Positions 8,629 through 15,473 of a DNA stretch of 64,000 nt are shown here, piece by piece. The notes under the pieces were generated by a model. It saw only the letters and a program-made list of their open reading frames with translations, ran no database searches and was not told the DNA's origin. Numbering within the stretch: position 1 is the stretch's first letter; each line of letters begins with the position of its first letter. Source of the stretch: Planctomycetota bacterium (GTDB lineage Bacteria > Planctomycetota > Phycisphaerae > SM23-33); contig JAKJER010000003.1 of assembly GCA_022705325.1 (NCBI GenBank), positions 284,936 through 348,935 on the forward strand, in the 5' to 3' direction. A program made the translations under genes and the position numbers.

Positions 8629-8712
8629 ATGTACCACCGCTTCTACATGAAGGCTCGAAGCAAGCTATCCAGCGCCAGCGGTTATATGCGCCGCGCCGCT
8701 GGCAGGCCTTGA
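8629..8712 (+). CDS. Possible 27-residue Arg-rich leader peptide
   Basis: An ATG at 8629, about 26 bases after the predicted transcription start, opens a 27-codon frame ending in TGA at 8710-8712. Five of 27 residues are Arg and two Lys, including an Arg-Arg pair near the end, upstream of an arginine decarboxylase gene. The ribosome site is weak (only AGAG about 10 bases upstream). It may be a chance frame; the position and Arg content make an attenuator worth testing. Confidence 0.3.
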   Translation: MYHRFYMKARSKLSSASGYMRRAAGRP

Positions 8713-8889
8713 TGGTGGTTGTCCGTTGTCTCGCGCTTTGCCATTCCTGCCTCAAGCTCTCCCAGCGGCGCCAGTAGCAGGGGACGGGTCCGCGCCTAAC
8801 GCCTGACCTGATGCCCCTGCCGGTCCGTTCGCCACCCCACGACATTCTTCGGCGTTTCGTTCCATGCCACGCCGGGAACGGCTTTTGAA

Positions 8890-9450
8890 TTGGACAGACT
8901 ATCGCTTGTACCGAAGGAAGTCTTCCTCACCCGAGGTGTCGGGAGGCACCGTAACCGCCTCCAGAGCTTCGAGCTGGCCCTGCGCAAGGCCGGCATCGAG
9001 CGGGGCAACCTGGTTCGGGTGTCGAGCATCCTGCCGCCCGGATGCCGCGTCATCCCACGAGTTGATGGGCTGGCGAAGCTGGAGCATGGTGCTATTACCT
9101 TCTGCGTGCTGGCCGAGGCCTCGACGAATGAGCCCTCGCGGCTGGTCAGCGCCGGCATCGGACTGGCGCAACCGGCCAACGGGCAGCAGTACGGGTATAT
9201 CAGCGAGCACCATGGCTTCGGCATGAACGAGGACCGCGTGGGCGACATGGTCGAGGACATGGCGGCTACCATGCTGGCCACCACGCTGGGTATCGAGTTC
9301 GACCCGGAAACGGCCTATGACGAGCGAAAGCAGATCTTCCGGATGTCGGGCAAGATCGTGCGGACGAACTCCTGCGTCCAGACCGCCGAAGGCGACAAGA
9401 AGGGCTTGTGGACGACCGTCGTCGCCTCGGCCGTAATGCTGCTCCAATGA
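8890..9450 (+). CDS. Pyruvoyl-dependent arginine decarboxylase
   Basis: A 186-residue proenzyme of the PvlArgDC family, which converts arginine to agmatine and CO2. The self-cleavage site VSSILPPG is at residues 44-51; cleavage between the two serines would give a small beta chain and an alpha chain with the N-terminal pyruvoyl group. The later EHHGFG and length fit the family. Translation appears to start at a TTG (8890), the only usable start codon, and the ribosome site is weak. Agmatinase follows after 10 bases, completing arginine to putrescine. Confidence 0.87.
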   Translation: MDRLSLVPKEVFLTRGVGRHRNRLQSFELALRKAGIERGNLVRVSSILPPGCRVIPRVDGLAKLEHGAITFCVLAEASTNEPSRLVSAGIGLAQPANGQQYGYISEHHGFGMNEDRVGDMVEDMAATMLATTLGIEFDPETAYDERKQIFRMSGKIVRTNSCVQTAEGDKKGLWTTVVASAVMLLQ

Positions 9451-9460
9451 CAGGTGACCT

Positions 9461-10372
9461 ATGAAACTGCCTCTGTACAACTTTATGGATCTGCCGCCGG
9501 ACGCGTGCGAGGCAGCCAAGGCGCGATACGCCGTGCTGCCGGTGCCGTATGAGGGCACTGTCACGTTCATGAGAGGAACGGCCGACGCTCCGGCGGCAAT
9601 CATCGACGCGTCGGCTCAGGTCGAGGAGTACGACGAGGAGTTGGCGCAGGATTTCCGTGCGGCCGGCATCGTCACGTTGTCGTCCATTATGCCGGCAGAG
9701 ACGCCGGAAGAGCAGATGCGCCGCGTCGCCAGCACCGCGCGGGCCGTGATGCGCAGCGGGAAGTTCCTGCTGACGCTCGGCGGAGAGCACAGCATCACGG
9801 CCCCGCTGGTGCGGGCGGCGGCCGAGCAGCATGGCGAGATCAGCGTCCTCCAGATCGACGCCCACGCGGACCTGCGCGACACGTATAAGGGCAGCACTCA
9901 TTCGCATGCCTGCGTGATGCGTCGCGTGCTGGAAGTCACGGACCATGTGGCCCAGGTGGGCATCCGCAACTTCTCGCAGGAGGAATGCGCTGAGTGTCCG
10001 CGCCAGGTGGAGAGATTCATCACCCCGGCGATGGTCGAGAGCGATCCCGACTGGATCGACCGGGTGCTGTCGCTCCTGGGCGAGAAGGTATACGTCACTG
10101 TCGATGTTGACGGATTCGACCCGGCCTATGTCCCGGGAACCGGGACGCCGGAACCGGGCGGGCTGACCTGGCGGCAGGTGACCGCGCTGCTCCGACGGAT
10201 CTGCGCCGAGCGGCAGGTCGTCAGCGCCGACATCGTCGAGGTCGTCCCTCTGCCAGGCCAGAAGGTCTCGGAGTTCCTGGCGGCTCGGCTGGCATACAAG
10301 ATCATAGCCTATACGCAGTTACCCAAACTGACCGGTTCTTGTGGCATGACAATCGTAACACTTAGTGCATAA
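9461..10372 (+). CDS. speB: Agmatinase (ureohydrolase family), 3' end altered by an insertion
   Basis: A 303-residue ureohydrolase that would cleave agmatine to putrescine and urea. Mn-binding and active-site motifs are present: GGEHS, DAHADLRD, THSHACVMRR and DVDGFDPAYVPGTGTPEPGG. AGGTGA lies just before the ATG. The last 14 residues after QLP (KLTGSCGMTIVTLSA) come from a 180-bp inserted element at 10324-10503; without it the frame would read QLPQAEN and stop at 10528. The catalytic core is untouched, so activity is probably kept. Confidence 0.9.
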   Translation: MKLPLYNFMDLPPDACEAAKARYAVLPVPYEGTVTFMRGTADAPAAIIDASAQVEEYDEELAQDFRAAGIVTLSSIMPAETPEEQMRRVASTARAVMRSGKFLLTLGGEHSITAPLVRAAAEQHGEISVLQIDAHADLRDTYKGSTHSHACVMRRVLEVTDHVAQVGIRNFSQEECAECPRQVERFITPAMVESDPDWIDRVLSLLGEKVYVTVDVDGFDPAYVPGTGTPEPGGLTWRQVTALLRRICAERQVVSADIVEVVPLPGQKVSEFLAARLAYKIIAYTQLPKLTGSCGMTIVTLSA

Positions 10373-10503
10373 ACGACTTACGGTAATACCGAAACTGAAC
10401 GCATCATTCCCAGCCGCATACGAGTAGTCTTTCGTCAGTATTTCATTACCAAGCACTTACTGCAAGTGATATCGCCGGAATCACGAAGAACCGGTCAGTT
10501 TGA
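10324..10503. mobile_element. MITE-like element, 180 bp, with 17-bp terminal inverted repeats and 9-bp target duplication
   Basis: CAAACTGACCGGTTCTT at 10324-10340 is the exact reverse complement of 10486-10502. The nine bases GCAGTTACC occur directly on both sides (10315-10323 and 10504-10512), as expected of a target-site duplication. The interior has no transposase. Removing the element and one duplicate restores an agmatinase reading frame that ends four codons later. This is a small non-autonomous transposon. The mobilising transposase is not evident here. Confidence 0.85.
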
Positions 10504-10528
10504 GCAGTTACCGCAAGCGGAGAACTAA

Positions 10529-10895
10529 GAAGCCAATGATCACACTGTCATGCCGCGTTGATGCGGAGCCTGAGCTTTGGAAGAGGTGCAGCGATGCCTA
10601 TGACATCATCTACTGGTTTCCGTAGCGGGACGGCAGCCGTCGTGCCCTCCCGCCGTCATTATCGGCCGCGTGACACACTGTCCAGCCGCAGCGAAAACCT
10701 ATGTCTGCTGTCGGCGGCCTGATGGCGGCATTGCGATTCCGGTCGCACCCGCCGTTTCTCTCGACGCCGAAGCCGGACTACCGGTCGATGTCGAGCATCT
10801 GCCGTAGCCTCTCTTTGCCAATAAGAGTCCTACCGCCGGACCAGCGGCGCAGACGCCTCTGGTCCGGGCCATCACTGGATGTGAAGGAGCGTGTC
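10529..10895. other. Intergenic region, 367 bp, nothing recognised
   Basis: This lies between the ancestral agmatinase stop and the first TIM-barrel gene. A plus-strand frame runs through the second half up to that gene but has no ribosome site and shadow-like composition, so I do not call it. The stretch around 10840-10875 (CGCAGACGCCTCTGG) sits just upstream of the next gene's ribosome site. No clear promoter was found. Confidence 0.4.
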
Positions 10896-11756
10896 ATGAG
10901 AATCGGAATCCAACAAACGGCCTTGGGAGAAGCCAGCCTTGTGAAGTCCTTCATCCGCGCCGCGCGCGCCGGGACCGAGGGCATTGGCCTGTGCTATCGC
11001 ACGGCCGAAGAAGCCCGCTGTCTGGGCGATCCTCGGTATGTGGTAAAGGTCCGCGCGTTGGTCGAACGCTTCGGCTTGGCCGTCACGGGCCTGCATTTGG
11101 GCGTTCTATGCGCCGATCAGTCTCTGATCGGGCCCCTGCCTTTGATCATCCAATCGCAGGACCTCGTCCGCCTGGCGATAACCGTGGCCGCCAAATTGGG
11201 AAGCCCCGACGTGGTTGTGCCTTTCTTCGGGCGCAATCGAATCGAACTGCCCAAGGAGTTCGACACTGCCGCAGCGGCCATGTCGGATCTGGCCGAAGCA
11301 GCAGAGGACCATGGCGTTACGCTTGCCATAGAAAGCAGTCTGCACCTGAGCCAACTTCAGCAGTTCTTGGCAGGTTGCGGCAGCGATTTTGTGAAGGTGT
11401 GCATGGACACTGGCGATGTGACGGCATGCCGGCACGATCCTGCCAGCATGATCTCGGGCCTGGGGCGCGACAGGATCGCCCAGGTTCACCTCAAGGATGT
11501 CCGGGGCGCCAGCGGGCTCCCGCCCGACTTCAATATTCGGCTGGGCCGTGGCAACGTCGGTTTCACCGGCGTGGCCAATGCACTTCAGGGTGTGGGATAC
11601 GGTGGATGGCTCGTGTTGGAGACGCCGCCCGGCGACGACCGAGGGGCCATCGTCGCCGCGCATGTGGAGTACACCCGCAGGCTCTTTCGTGCCGCGATGC
11701 CGTCCGACCGCCTCGCTGCAAGTAAGGCTCTGTCAGTCGGAAAAGGAGTCGCATGA
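10896..11756 (+). CDS. TIM-barrel sugar-phosphate isomerase/epimerase-like protein, copy 1
   Basis: A 286-residue protein of the xylose-isomerase-like (AP_endonuc_2) fold. I use the ATG at 10896, with AAGGAG 6 bases upstream, not an upstream in-frame start. Recognisable features are a TGLHLG strand, LAIES with its metal-binding Glu, VCMDTGDV, QVHLKDVRG with the His/Lys pair, and a terminal VLETPPGDD. Enzymes of this fold isomerise or epimerise ketoses or inosose; the substrate is unknown. It is related to 12473-13321. The next zinc-ribbon gene overlaps its stop (ATGA). Confidence 0.82.
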   Translation: MRIGIQQTALGEASLVKSFIRAARAGTEGIGLCYRTAEEARCLGDPRYVVKVRALVERFGLAVTGLHLGVLCADQSLIGPLPLIIQSQDLVRLAITVAAKLGSPDVVVPFFGRNRIELPKEFDTAAAAMSDLAEAAEDHGVTLAIESSLHLSQLQQFLAGCGSDFVKVCMDTGDVTACRHDPASMISGLGRDRIAQVHLKDVRGASGLPPDFNIRLGRGNVGFTGVANALQGVGYGGWLVLETPPGDDRGAIVAAHVEYTRRLFRAAMPSDRLAASKALSVGKGVA

Positions 11757-11953
11757 TGGCCACCAGTGATTCACAGGCCAGAGACCGTCAAGGTCAACAC
11801 GAACATCGATGTCCTGTCTGCGGCTGGCCAATCAAGGCTTCGCTGCAGTGGCACTTTCAGGAATTCTGTTGCAGCCGGTGCGACACCTACCTGCGATGGG
11901 AAGGCGACGATCGCGGCCACGGTCGCTGGATCAAGGCTGGTGTCTACGCGTAG
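11753..11953 (+). CDS. Small zinc-ribbon protein
   Basis: A 66-residue protein whose start overlaps the stop of the TIM-barrel gene (ATGA), implying coupled translation. It has CPVC, then about 20 residues later CCSRC, followed by LRWEGDDRGHGRWI. The same pattern (C..C, CEGC, LRWKGDSVRGRW) recurs in the 63-residue protein at 13659-13847, so the two are paralogues inside one operon. Probably a zinc-binding protein or adaptor; function unknown. Confidence 0.72.
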   Translation: MMATSDSQARDRQGQHEHRCPVCGWPIKASLQWHFQEFCCSRCDTYLRWEGDDRGHGRWIKAGVYA

Positions 11954-11967
11954 CCGAGGAACCGTAC

Positions 11968-12471
11968 ATGGCAGGCAAGCACGCCGGTCCAACAATGCAA
12001 GAACTCCTGCGACGCCTCACTCAGGGCTCGGTGTCGGAGCTGTTCGCGTTGGCGGAACCCAGGCAGCCAGGCTCGCCGAGCTTCCAGAACGCCTACGGCG
12101 TTTGCCTGCTGCGACTGGGCAAGGTGTACGAGGCATTGACGGTCTTTAACGAGATCGCGCTGGACCCGGACACGCTTCGCGTGCGGCGCGACGTACCGGA
12201 CAGTTTCAAGGCGAACCTGGCCACCGCGCGACTGATGGCCAAGAACCCGAAGGGCTGCCTGGAGGCGATGCGAGCGATTGGCAACAGGAGAACAGAGTAC
12301 TGCGACCGGCTCAGAAAGGCCCTTCACCGCTGGAGCGCATCCTTGCCGCTGCTTCAGCGGCTAACGTGGCGTCTGGGCGTCTTGCCGAAAACGCCGATTC
12401 GGCTGGACTTCGTGCCCGGAGAACTTGACGGCGATGACCCCATTGCGGGCAGCTTCGGAAAGGAAGTGTGA
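11968..12471 (+). CDS. Helical-repeat (TPR-like) hypothetical protein
   Basis: A 167-residue protein; the ATG at 11968 has GAGGA 7 bases upstream. Residues about 30-65 (FQNAYGVCLLRLGKVYEALTVFNEIAL) read like one tetratricopeptide repeat, followed by another helical stretch, SFKANLATARLMAKNPKGCLEAM. This suggests a small scaffold with one or two repeats. It is flanked by the two TIM-barrel paralogues and ends 1 base before the second, so it is likely co-expressed with both. No enzyme motif is visible. Confidence 0.7.
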   Translation: MAGKHAGPTMQELLRRLTQGSVSELFALAEPRQPGSPSFQNAYGVCLLRLGKVYEALTVFNEIALDPDTLRVRRDVPDSFKANLATARLMAKNPKGCLEAMRAIGNRRTEYCDRLRKALHRWSASLPLLQRLTWRLGVLPKTPIRLDFVPGELDGDDPIAGSFGKEV

Positions 12472-12472
12472 C

Positions 12473-13321
12473 ATGAGACTCAGCATTCAAGAAACGTCCC
12501 TCGGCCCCCAGACATTCCACGACACCTGGCGTCTACCCCAGCAGGCGGGCCTCGAAGGGCTCAACCTGTGCTATGGATGCAAGACGGACATCGTCGCCCT
12601 CAACAACCTGGACTACCCGATTCAGATTGAGAACATGGCCAATCGGCACGAGGTCGCCGTCTCCGGGATGCACCTGGGATACCTGTCGCAGATACCGTTC
12701 TTGGTCGGTGAAGCGAACAATCGCGAGGAAGGCAAACGGATCGTGCGCCGAGCCCTAAAGGTCGCCGGCCGGATCGGTGCCCCAACAGTCATCGTGCCAT
12801 TGGACGGGCCCAACAGCATCCGAGGTCCGCAGCATCAAGAGGCGGTGATTTCTTTTCTTCAGGGACTGGCCGAGGACGCCCAGAGAGCCAGGGTGTCCAT
12901 CGCGGTGGAAGGCCCTCTGGGCTATGAGCAGGTGCGTGACTTGCTAACGAGCGTCGACCGGCCGGAGGTGAAGTTCTGCTTCGACACGGGCGATGCCGCG
13001 GTCGCGCGCCACGATTCTATCTGGATGATCCGTGGCCTCAAGGCGGGTAGCATCGCACAGGTCCATTTCAAAGATGTCAACCTGTCCGTTCAGCCCCCGG
13101 ACTTCTCCGTGAGACTGGGACGCGGCGATGTCCGGTTCGATGCCGTCATGTTCGCGCTTCGTTCTGTGATGTACGACGGCTGGGTCGTCCTGGAAACCCC
13201 ACCCGGAGACAAGGACGGACAGATCGTTTCGCTCCACGCGGAAGACGCCCGGAGCATCCTCGGCCGCGGCCTGGACAAGGAATCGTCGGCCGGCCGGGCA
13301 ACTGAGCACGCGGCCTCCTAA
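12473..13321 (+). CDS. TIM-barrel sugar-phosphate isomerase/epimerase-like protein, copy 2
   Basis: A 282-residue paralogue of 10896-11756. The ATG at 12473 follows the previous stop by 1 base, with AAAGGAAG upstream. Shared features are SGMHLGYL, VIVPLDGPN, a metal-binding Glu in IAVEGPL, FCFDTGDAAVARHD, QVHFKDVN, RLGRGDVRFD and VLETPPGDKDG. The metal and substrate residues are retained, so both copies look active. Two co-transcribed copies could be a heteromeric enzyme or a specificity pair. Confidence 0.82.
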   Translation: MRLSIQETSLGPQTFHDTWRLPQQAGLEGLNLCYGCKTDIVALNNLDYPIQIENMANRHEVAVSGMHLGYLSQIPFLVGEANNREEGKRIVRRALKVAGRIGAPTVIVPLDGPNSIRGPQHQEAVISFLQGLAEDAQRARVSIAVEGPLGYEQVRDLLTSVDRPEVKFCFDTGDAAVARHDSIWMIRGLKAGSIAQVHFKDVNLSVQPPDFSVRLGRGDVRFDAVMFALRSVMYDGWVVLETPPGDKDGQIVSLHAEDARSILGRGLDKESSAGRATEHAAS

Positions 13322-13352
13322 ACTCCGAAGATAGGCAAGAAAGGAATGAGCA

Positions 13353-13640
13353 ATGAGCAAGGGCAAGAAGTCCAAAGGTCTGACCCACTTCTTCACGTTT
13401 CGCCCAAACGGCGATGTGTGTCAAGTCCAGTTAGCTGGGTGCTTTACGAACTGGAAACCCGTATCGATGAGCCGACAGGAAGACGGTGGCTTCCTGGTCA
13501 GTCTGCGATTGGAACCGGGCGTGTACGAGTACAAGTTCATCGTCGACGGGCACTGGATCACCGACCCCGGCCACAGCAGTTGGGCGCTCAACGCATACGG
13601 GTCGTTCAACTCGGTGCTTAGCATTGAGGCCTTCAAGTAA
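13353..13640 (+). CDS. Stand-alone glycogen-binding-type domain protein (CBM48/AMPK-beta-like)
   Basis: A 95-residue protein that is almost entirely one carbohydrate-binding domain: FTFRPNGDVCQVQLAGCFTNW, then GVYEYKFIVDGHWITDPG, the hallmark of the AMPK-beta/isoamylase N-terminal fold, with the Trp and Lys that contact glucan. AAAGGA lies about 8 bases before the ATG; a second ATG 7 bases earlier is out of frame. It may tether the operon's proteins to glycogen or act as a sugar sensor. Confidence 0.85.
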   Translation: MSKGKKSKGLTHFFTFRPNGDVCQVQLAGCFTNWKPVSMSRQEDGGFLVSLRLEPGVYEYKFIVDGHWITDPGHSSWALNAYGSFNSVLSIEAFK

Positions 13641-13658
13641 GTCAAGGTGCATAGAGAA

Positions 13659-13847
13659 ATGTCACAAAAGAACCGCGAACGGCCCGCCCACGCGGATTGG
13701 CACAACTGTCCTGGGTGCGGCCTGAGGATTCCAGGAACCAAGCACAAGGAGTGCGAGGAGTTTGTTTGCGAAGGGTGCCTGCACACCTTGCGTTGGAAGG
13801 GCGACAGCGTGCGTGGGCGCTGGGTGCTCGCAATCCTCGACGGCTGA
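13659..13847 (+). CDS. Small zinc-ribbon protein, paralogue of 11753-11953
   Basis: A 62-residue protein with CPGC and CEGC pairs, then LRWKGDSVRGRW, matching the ribbon at 11753-11953. An in-frame GTG at 13647 is an alternative start that would add four residues; neither has a strong ribosome site. It follows the glycogen-binding protein by 18 bases and precedes the HicB-like gene, in the same plus-strand run. Confidence 0.65.
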   Translation: MSQKNRERPAHADWHNCPGCGLRIPGTKHKECEEFVCEGCLHTLRWKGDSVRGRWVLAILDG

Positions 13848-13868
13848 GTCCGCCAAAGGAAACCAACA

Positions 13869-14078
13869 GTGAAGATCGTAATACAGATTCGAGCACGGGC
13901 AGACGGGCAGTACGTCGCGCACTGCCCATCCTTGCCGGGCTGCGTGGCCTGTGCGCGCACACGAGAGTCCGCTCAACACAGGATGCGTGATGCGGTGACC
14001 GGATATCTGGCGAGTTTCGACGTGCCGCTGCCTCCCAGGGTGATCGTCGTCGAAGCCCCGGAAACCGTGTTCCGATAG
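13869..14078 (+). CDS. HicB-like protein without a HicA partner
   Basis: A 69-residue protein starting at GTG (13869), with AAGGAAAC upstream. The segment GQYVAHCPSLPGCVACARTRESAQ followed by a helix and GYL matches the partial RNase-H-like fold of HicB antitoxins. There is no helix-turn-helix or ribbon-helix-helix extension and no hicA beside it, so it may serve another role in this operon. Family confident, role unknown. Confidence 0.75.
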   Translation: MKIVIQIRARADGQYVAHCPSLPGCVACARTRESAQHRMRDAVTGYLASFDVPLPPRVIVVEAPETVFR

Positions 14079-14102
14079 TCGAAGTCCACAGGAGATAAGG
14101 TC

Positions 14103-15419
14103 ATGACCCCTTCAACCATCTACTCCCGGGAAGACGTGCAGACCAGCGTGGCGATGGCCCCCGCCTATCGCATCCTGCTGGTCGTCACAGAACCGCCGCA
14201 GGAGCAGTACCTGCGCGAGTACGCCAACGCGCTGGCGAGGCCCCAGTCTGCGGAGATCGGCGTGTTTCGTTTGCATCAGCATCGCAACGGCTCGTCGGCG
14301 TCCTGTCGCGCCGAGTTCTACACCGAAGATTGCGGCGGGATGACGGTTCCTGAATTGACATCGCGAATGAGCTTGCGAGAGCACATCATGGAGATTGCCG
14401 AAAGCTGGCCGTTTGACATGCTTATCGCTGATTGGCCAGACGCAGACCCTGATATGAGCATCTTTGCCCATATCGTCAAGGACATCGACACGATTGTCGT
14501 TTTGGTCCGACATAGCCAGCGCATGGTGCGCCGAGTGCTTGTGCCAGCCGGCGGCGGAGCCCATGCCCTAGAGGGCATACGAATCGCCGACGTCCTGGCC
14601 AAGGCGTGGTCTCTTGACAGGCAGGTGCTGCGGATCATCCACCCAGGCCCTGAATTCTGGGAGCGCCGGGCTGACCTGAAGCGCCGGTGCAGGCACATCC
14701 GTAACGCCACGCTTCTGTACCTGGACGTCGCCGAGGTCGAGATGCCCGTGAAGGTGCGCCTGGGCGGCGACGTCGCCGATGAGATCATTTGCCATTCCCG
14801 GCTTGGCGACTTGATCGTGATCGGCGGGTCCAGCCAGTGGCTCATGGAGAACCACGCCTCGGCTTCCATCCCCAGCCGCGTCGCAAGCGGTGTCTCCGGA
14901 CCTGTCCTGATGGTGTTGACCAATCGCGGACGTCCTTCGGCCTTGACCGACGTGTTCTGGGACCGAACGGTCGCAGTGGATTTGACCGCAGAGAGCAAAG
15001 AGCAGGCCATTGAGATGCTCGTGGACGCGCTGGTGGATGCCCGCCAGGTGCCCTTGGCCCGGCGTGATGAAGTAATTGCCGCCGTGATGCGGCGGGAGCG
15101 GTGCGGCGCGACATATATCGGCCACGGCACCGCCATTCCCCATGCGGCGCTGTGCGGCTTTCGCGGCTTGGTGGGAATGCTGGGCGTATTCCCCGACGGA
15201 GTCCCCTTCGGCAAAGCGGAGGATGAAGGTGCGAAGTTCCTGTTCCTCCTGCTTACGCCCAAGGAGAGCTACGAGGTCTACCTACCAATCCTCGCGCGGA
15301 TAGCCAGGTTCATGAACGAGCCCGACCACCGCCGGCAACTGACGCAGGCCGCGACCTCGGCCGATGTCGTCGCGCTCTTAGGGCAGGCAGAACAAGAGTG
15401 GGCCAATGAAAGGGACTGA
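14103..15419 (+). CDS. Universal-stress-protein / PTS EIIA fusion
   Basis: A 438-residue protein. Residues about 20-140 and 140-275 resemble two stress-protein (USP-like) halves; the second has RRVLVPAGGGAHAL and DLIVIGGSSQW. Residues about 290-430 are a fructose-type EIIA domain with IGHGTAIPHA, whose His is the phosphorylation site. EIIA normally receives phosphate from HPr and passes it to a sugar transporter; no EIIB/EIIC or HPr is nearby, so a regulatory role (as with EIIA-Ntr) is likelier. The PAS histidine kinase follows after 54 bases. Confidence 0.82.
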   Translation: MTPSTIYSREDVQTSVAMAPAYRILLVVTEPPQEQYLREYANALARPQSAEIGVFRLHQHRNGSSASCRAEFYTEDCGGMTVPELTSRMSLREHIMEIAESWPFDMLIADWPDADPDMSIFAHIVKDIDTIVVLVRHSQRMVRRVLVPAGGGAHALEGIRIADVLAKAWSLDRQVLRIIHPGPEFWERRADLKRRCRHIRNATLLYLDVAEVEMPVKVRLGGDVADEIICHSRLGDLIVIGGSSQWLMENHASASIPSRVASGVSGPVLMVLTNRGRPSALTDVFWDRTVAVDLTAESKEQAIEMLVDALVDARQVPLARRDEVIAAVMRRERCGATYIGHGTAIPHAALCGFRGLVGMLGVFPDGVPFGKAEDEGAKFLFLLLTPKESYEVYLPILARIARFMNEPDHRRQLTQAATSADVVALLGQAEQEWANERD

Positions 15420-15473
15420 TGGCAGCGAATGCACCGCCGCTGCGAGGATAATGAGAATGCGGAGAGGTCAACA

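Larger units (their letters stand above)
8395..8889. other. Divergent intergenic region, 495 bp
   Basis: This stretch separates the minus-strand channel gene from the plus-strand arginine decarboxylase gene. It holds a strong plus-strand promoter (8568-8596) and a short leader frame (8629-8712), leaving an untranslated leader of roughly 280 bases before the decarboxylase. A GC-rich segment at 8680-8810 with several short inverted repeats could fold, but I cannot match it to a known riboswitch. No obvious minus-strand promoter for the channel gene was identified. Confidence 0.5.

Noticed and set aside
13869..14078. A HicAB toxin-antitoxin pair
   Set aside because: Only the HicB-like half is present; no HicA reading frame adjoins it on either side.
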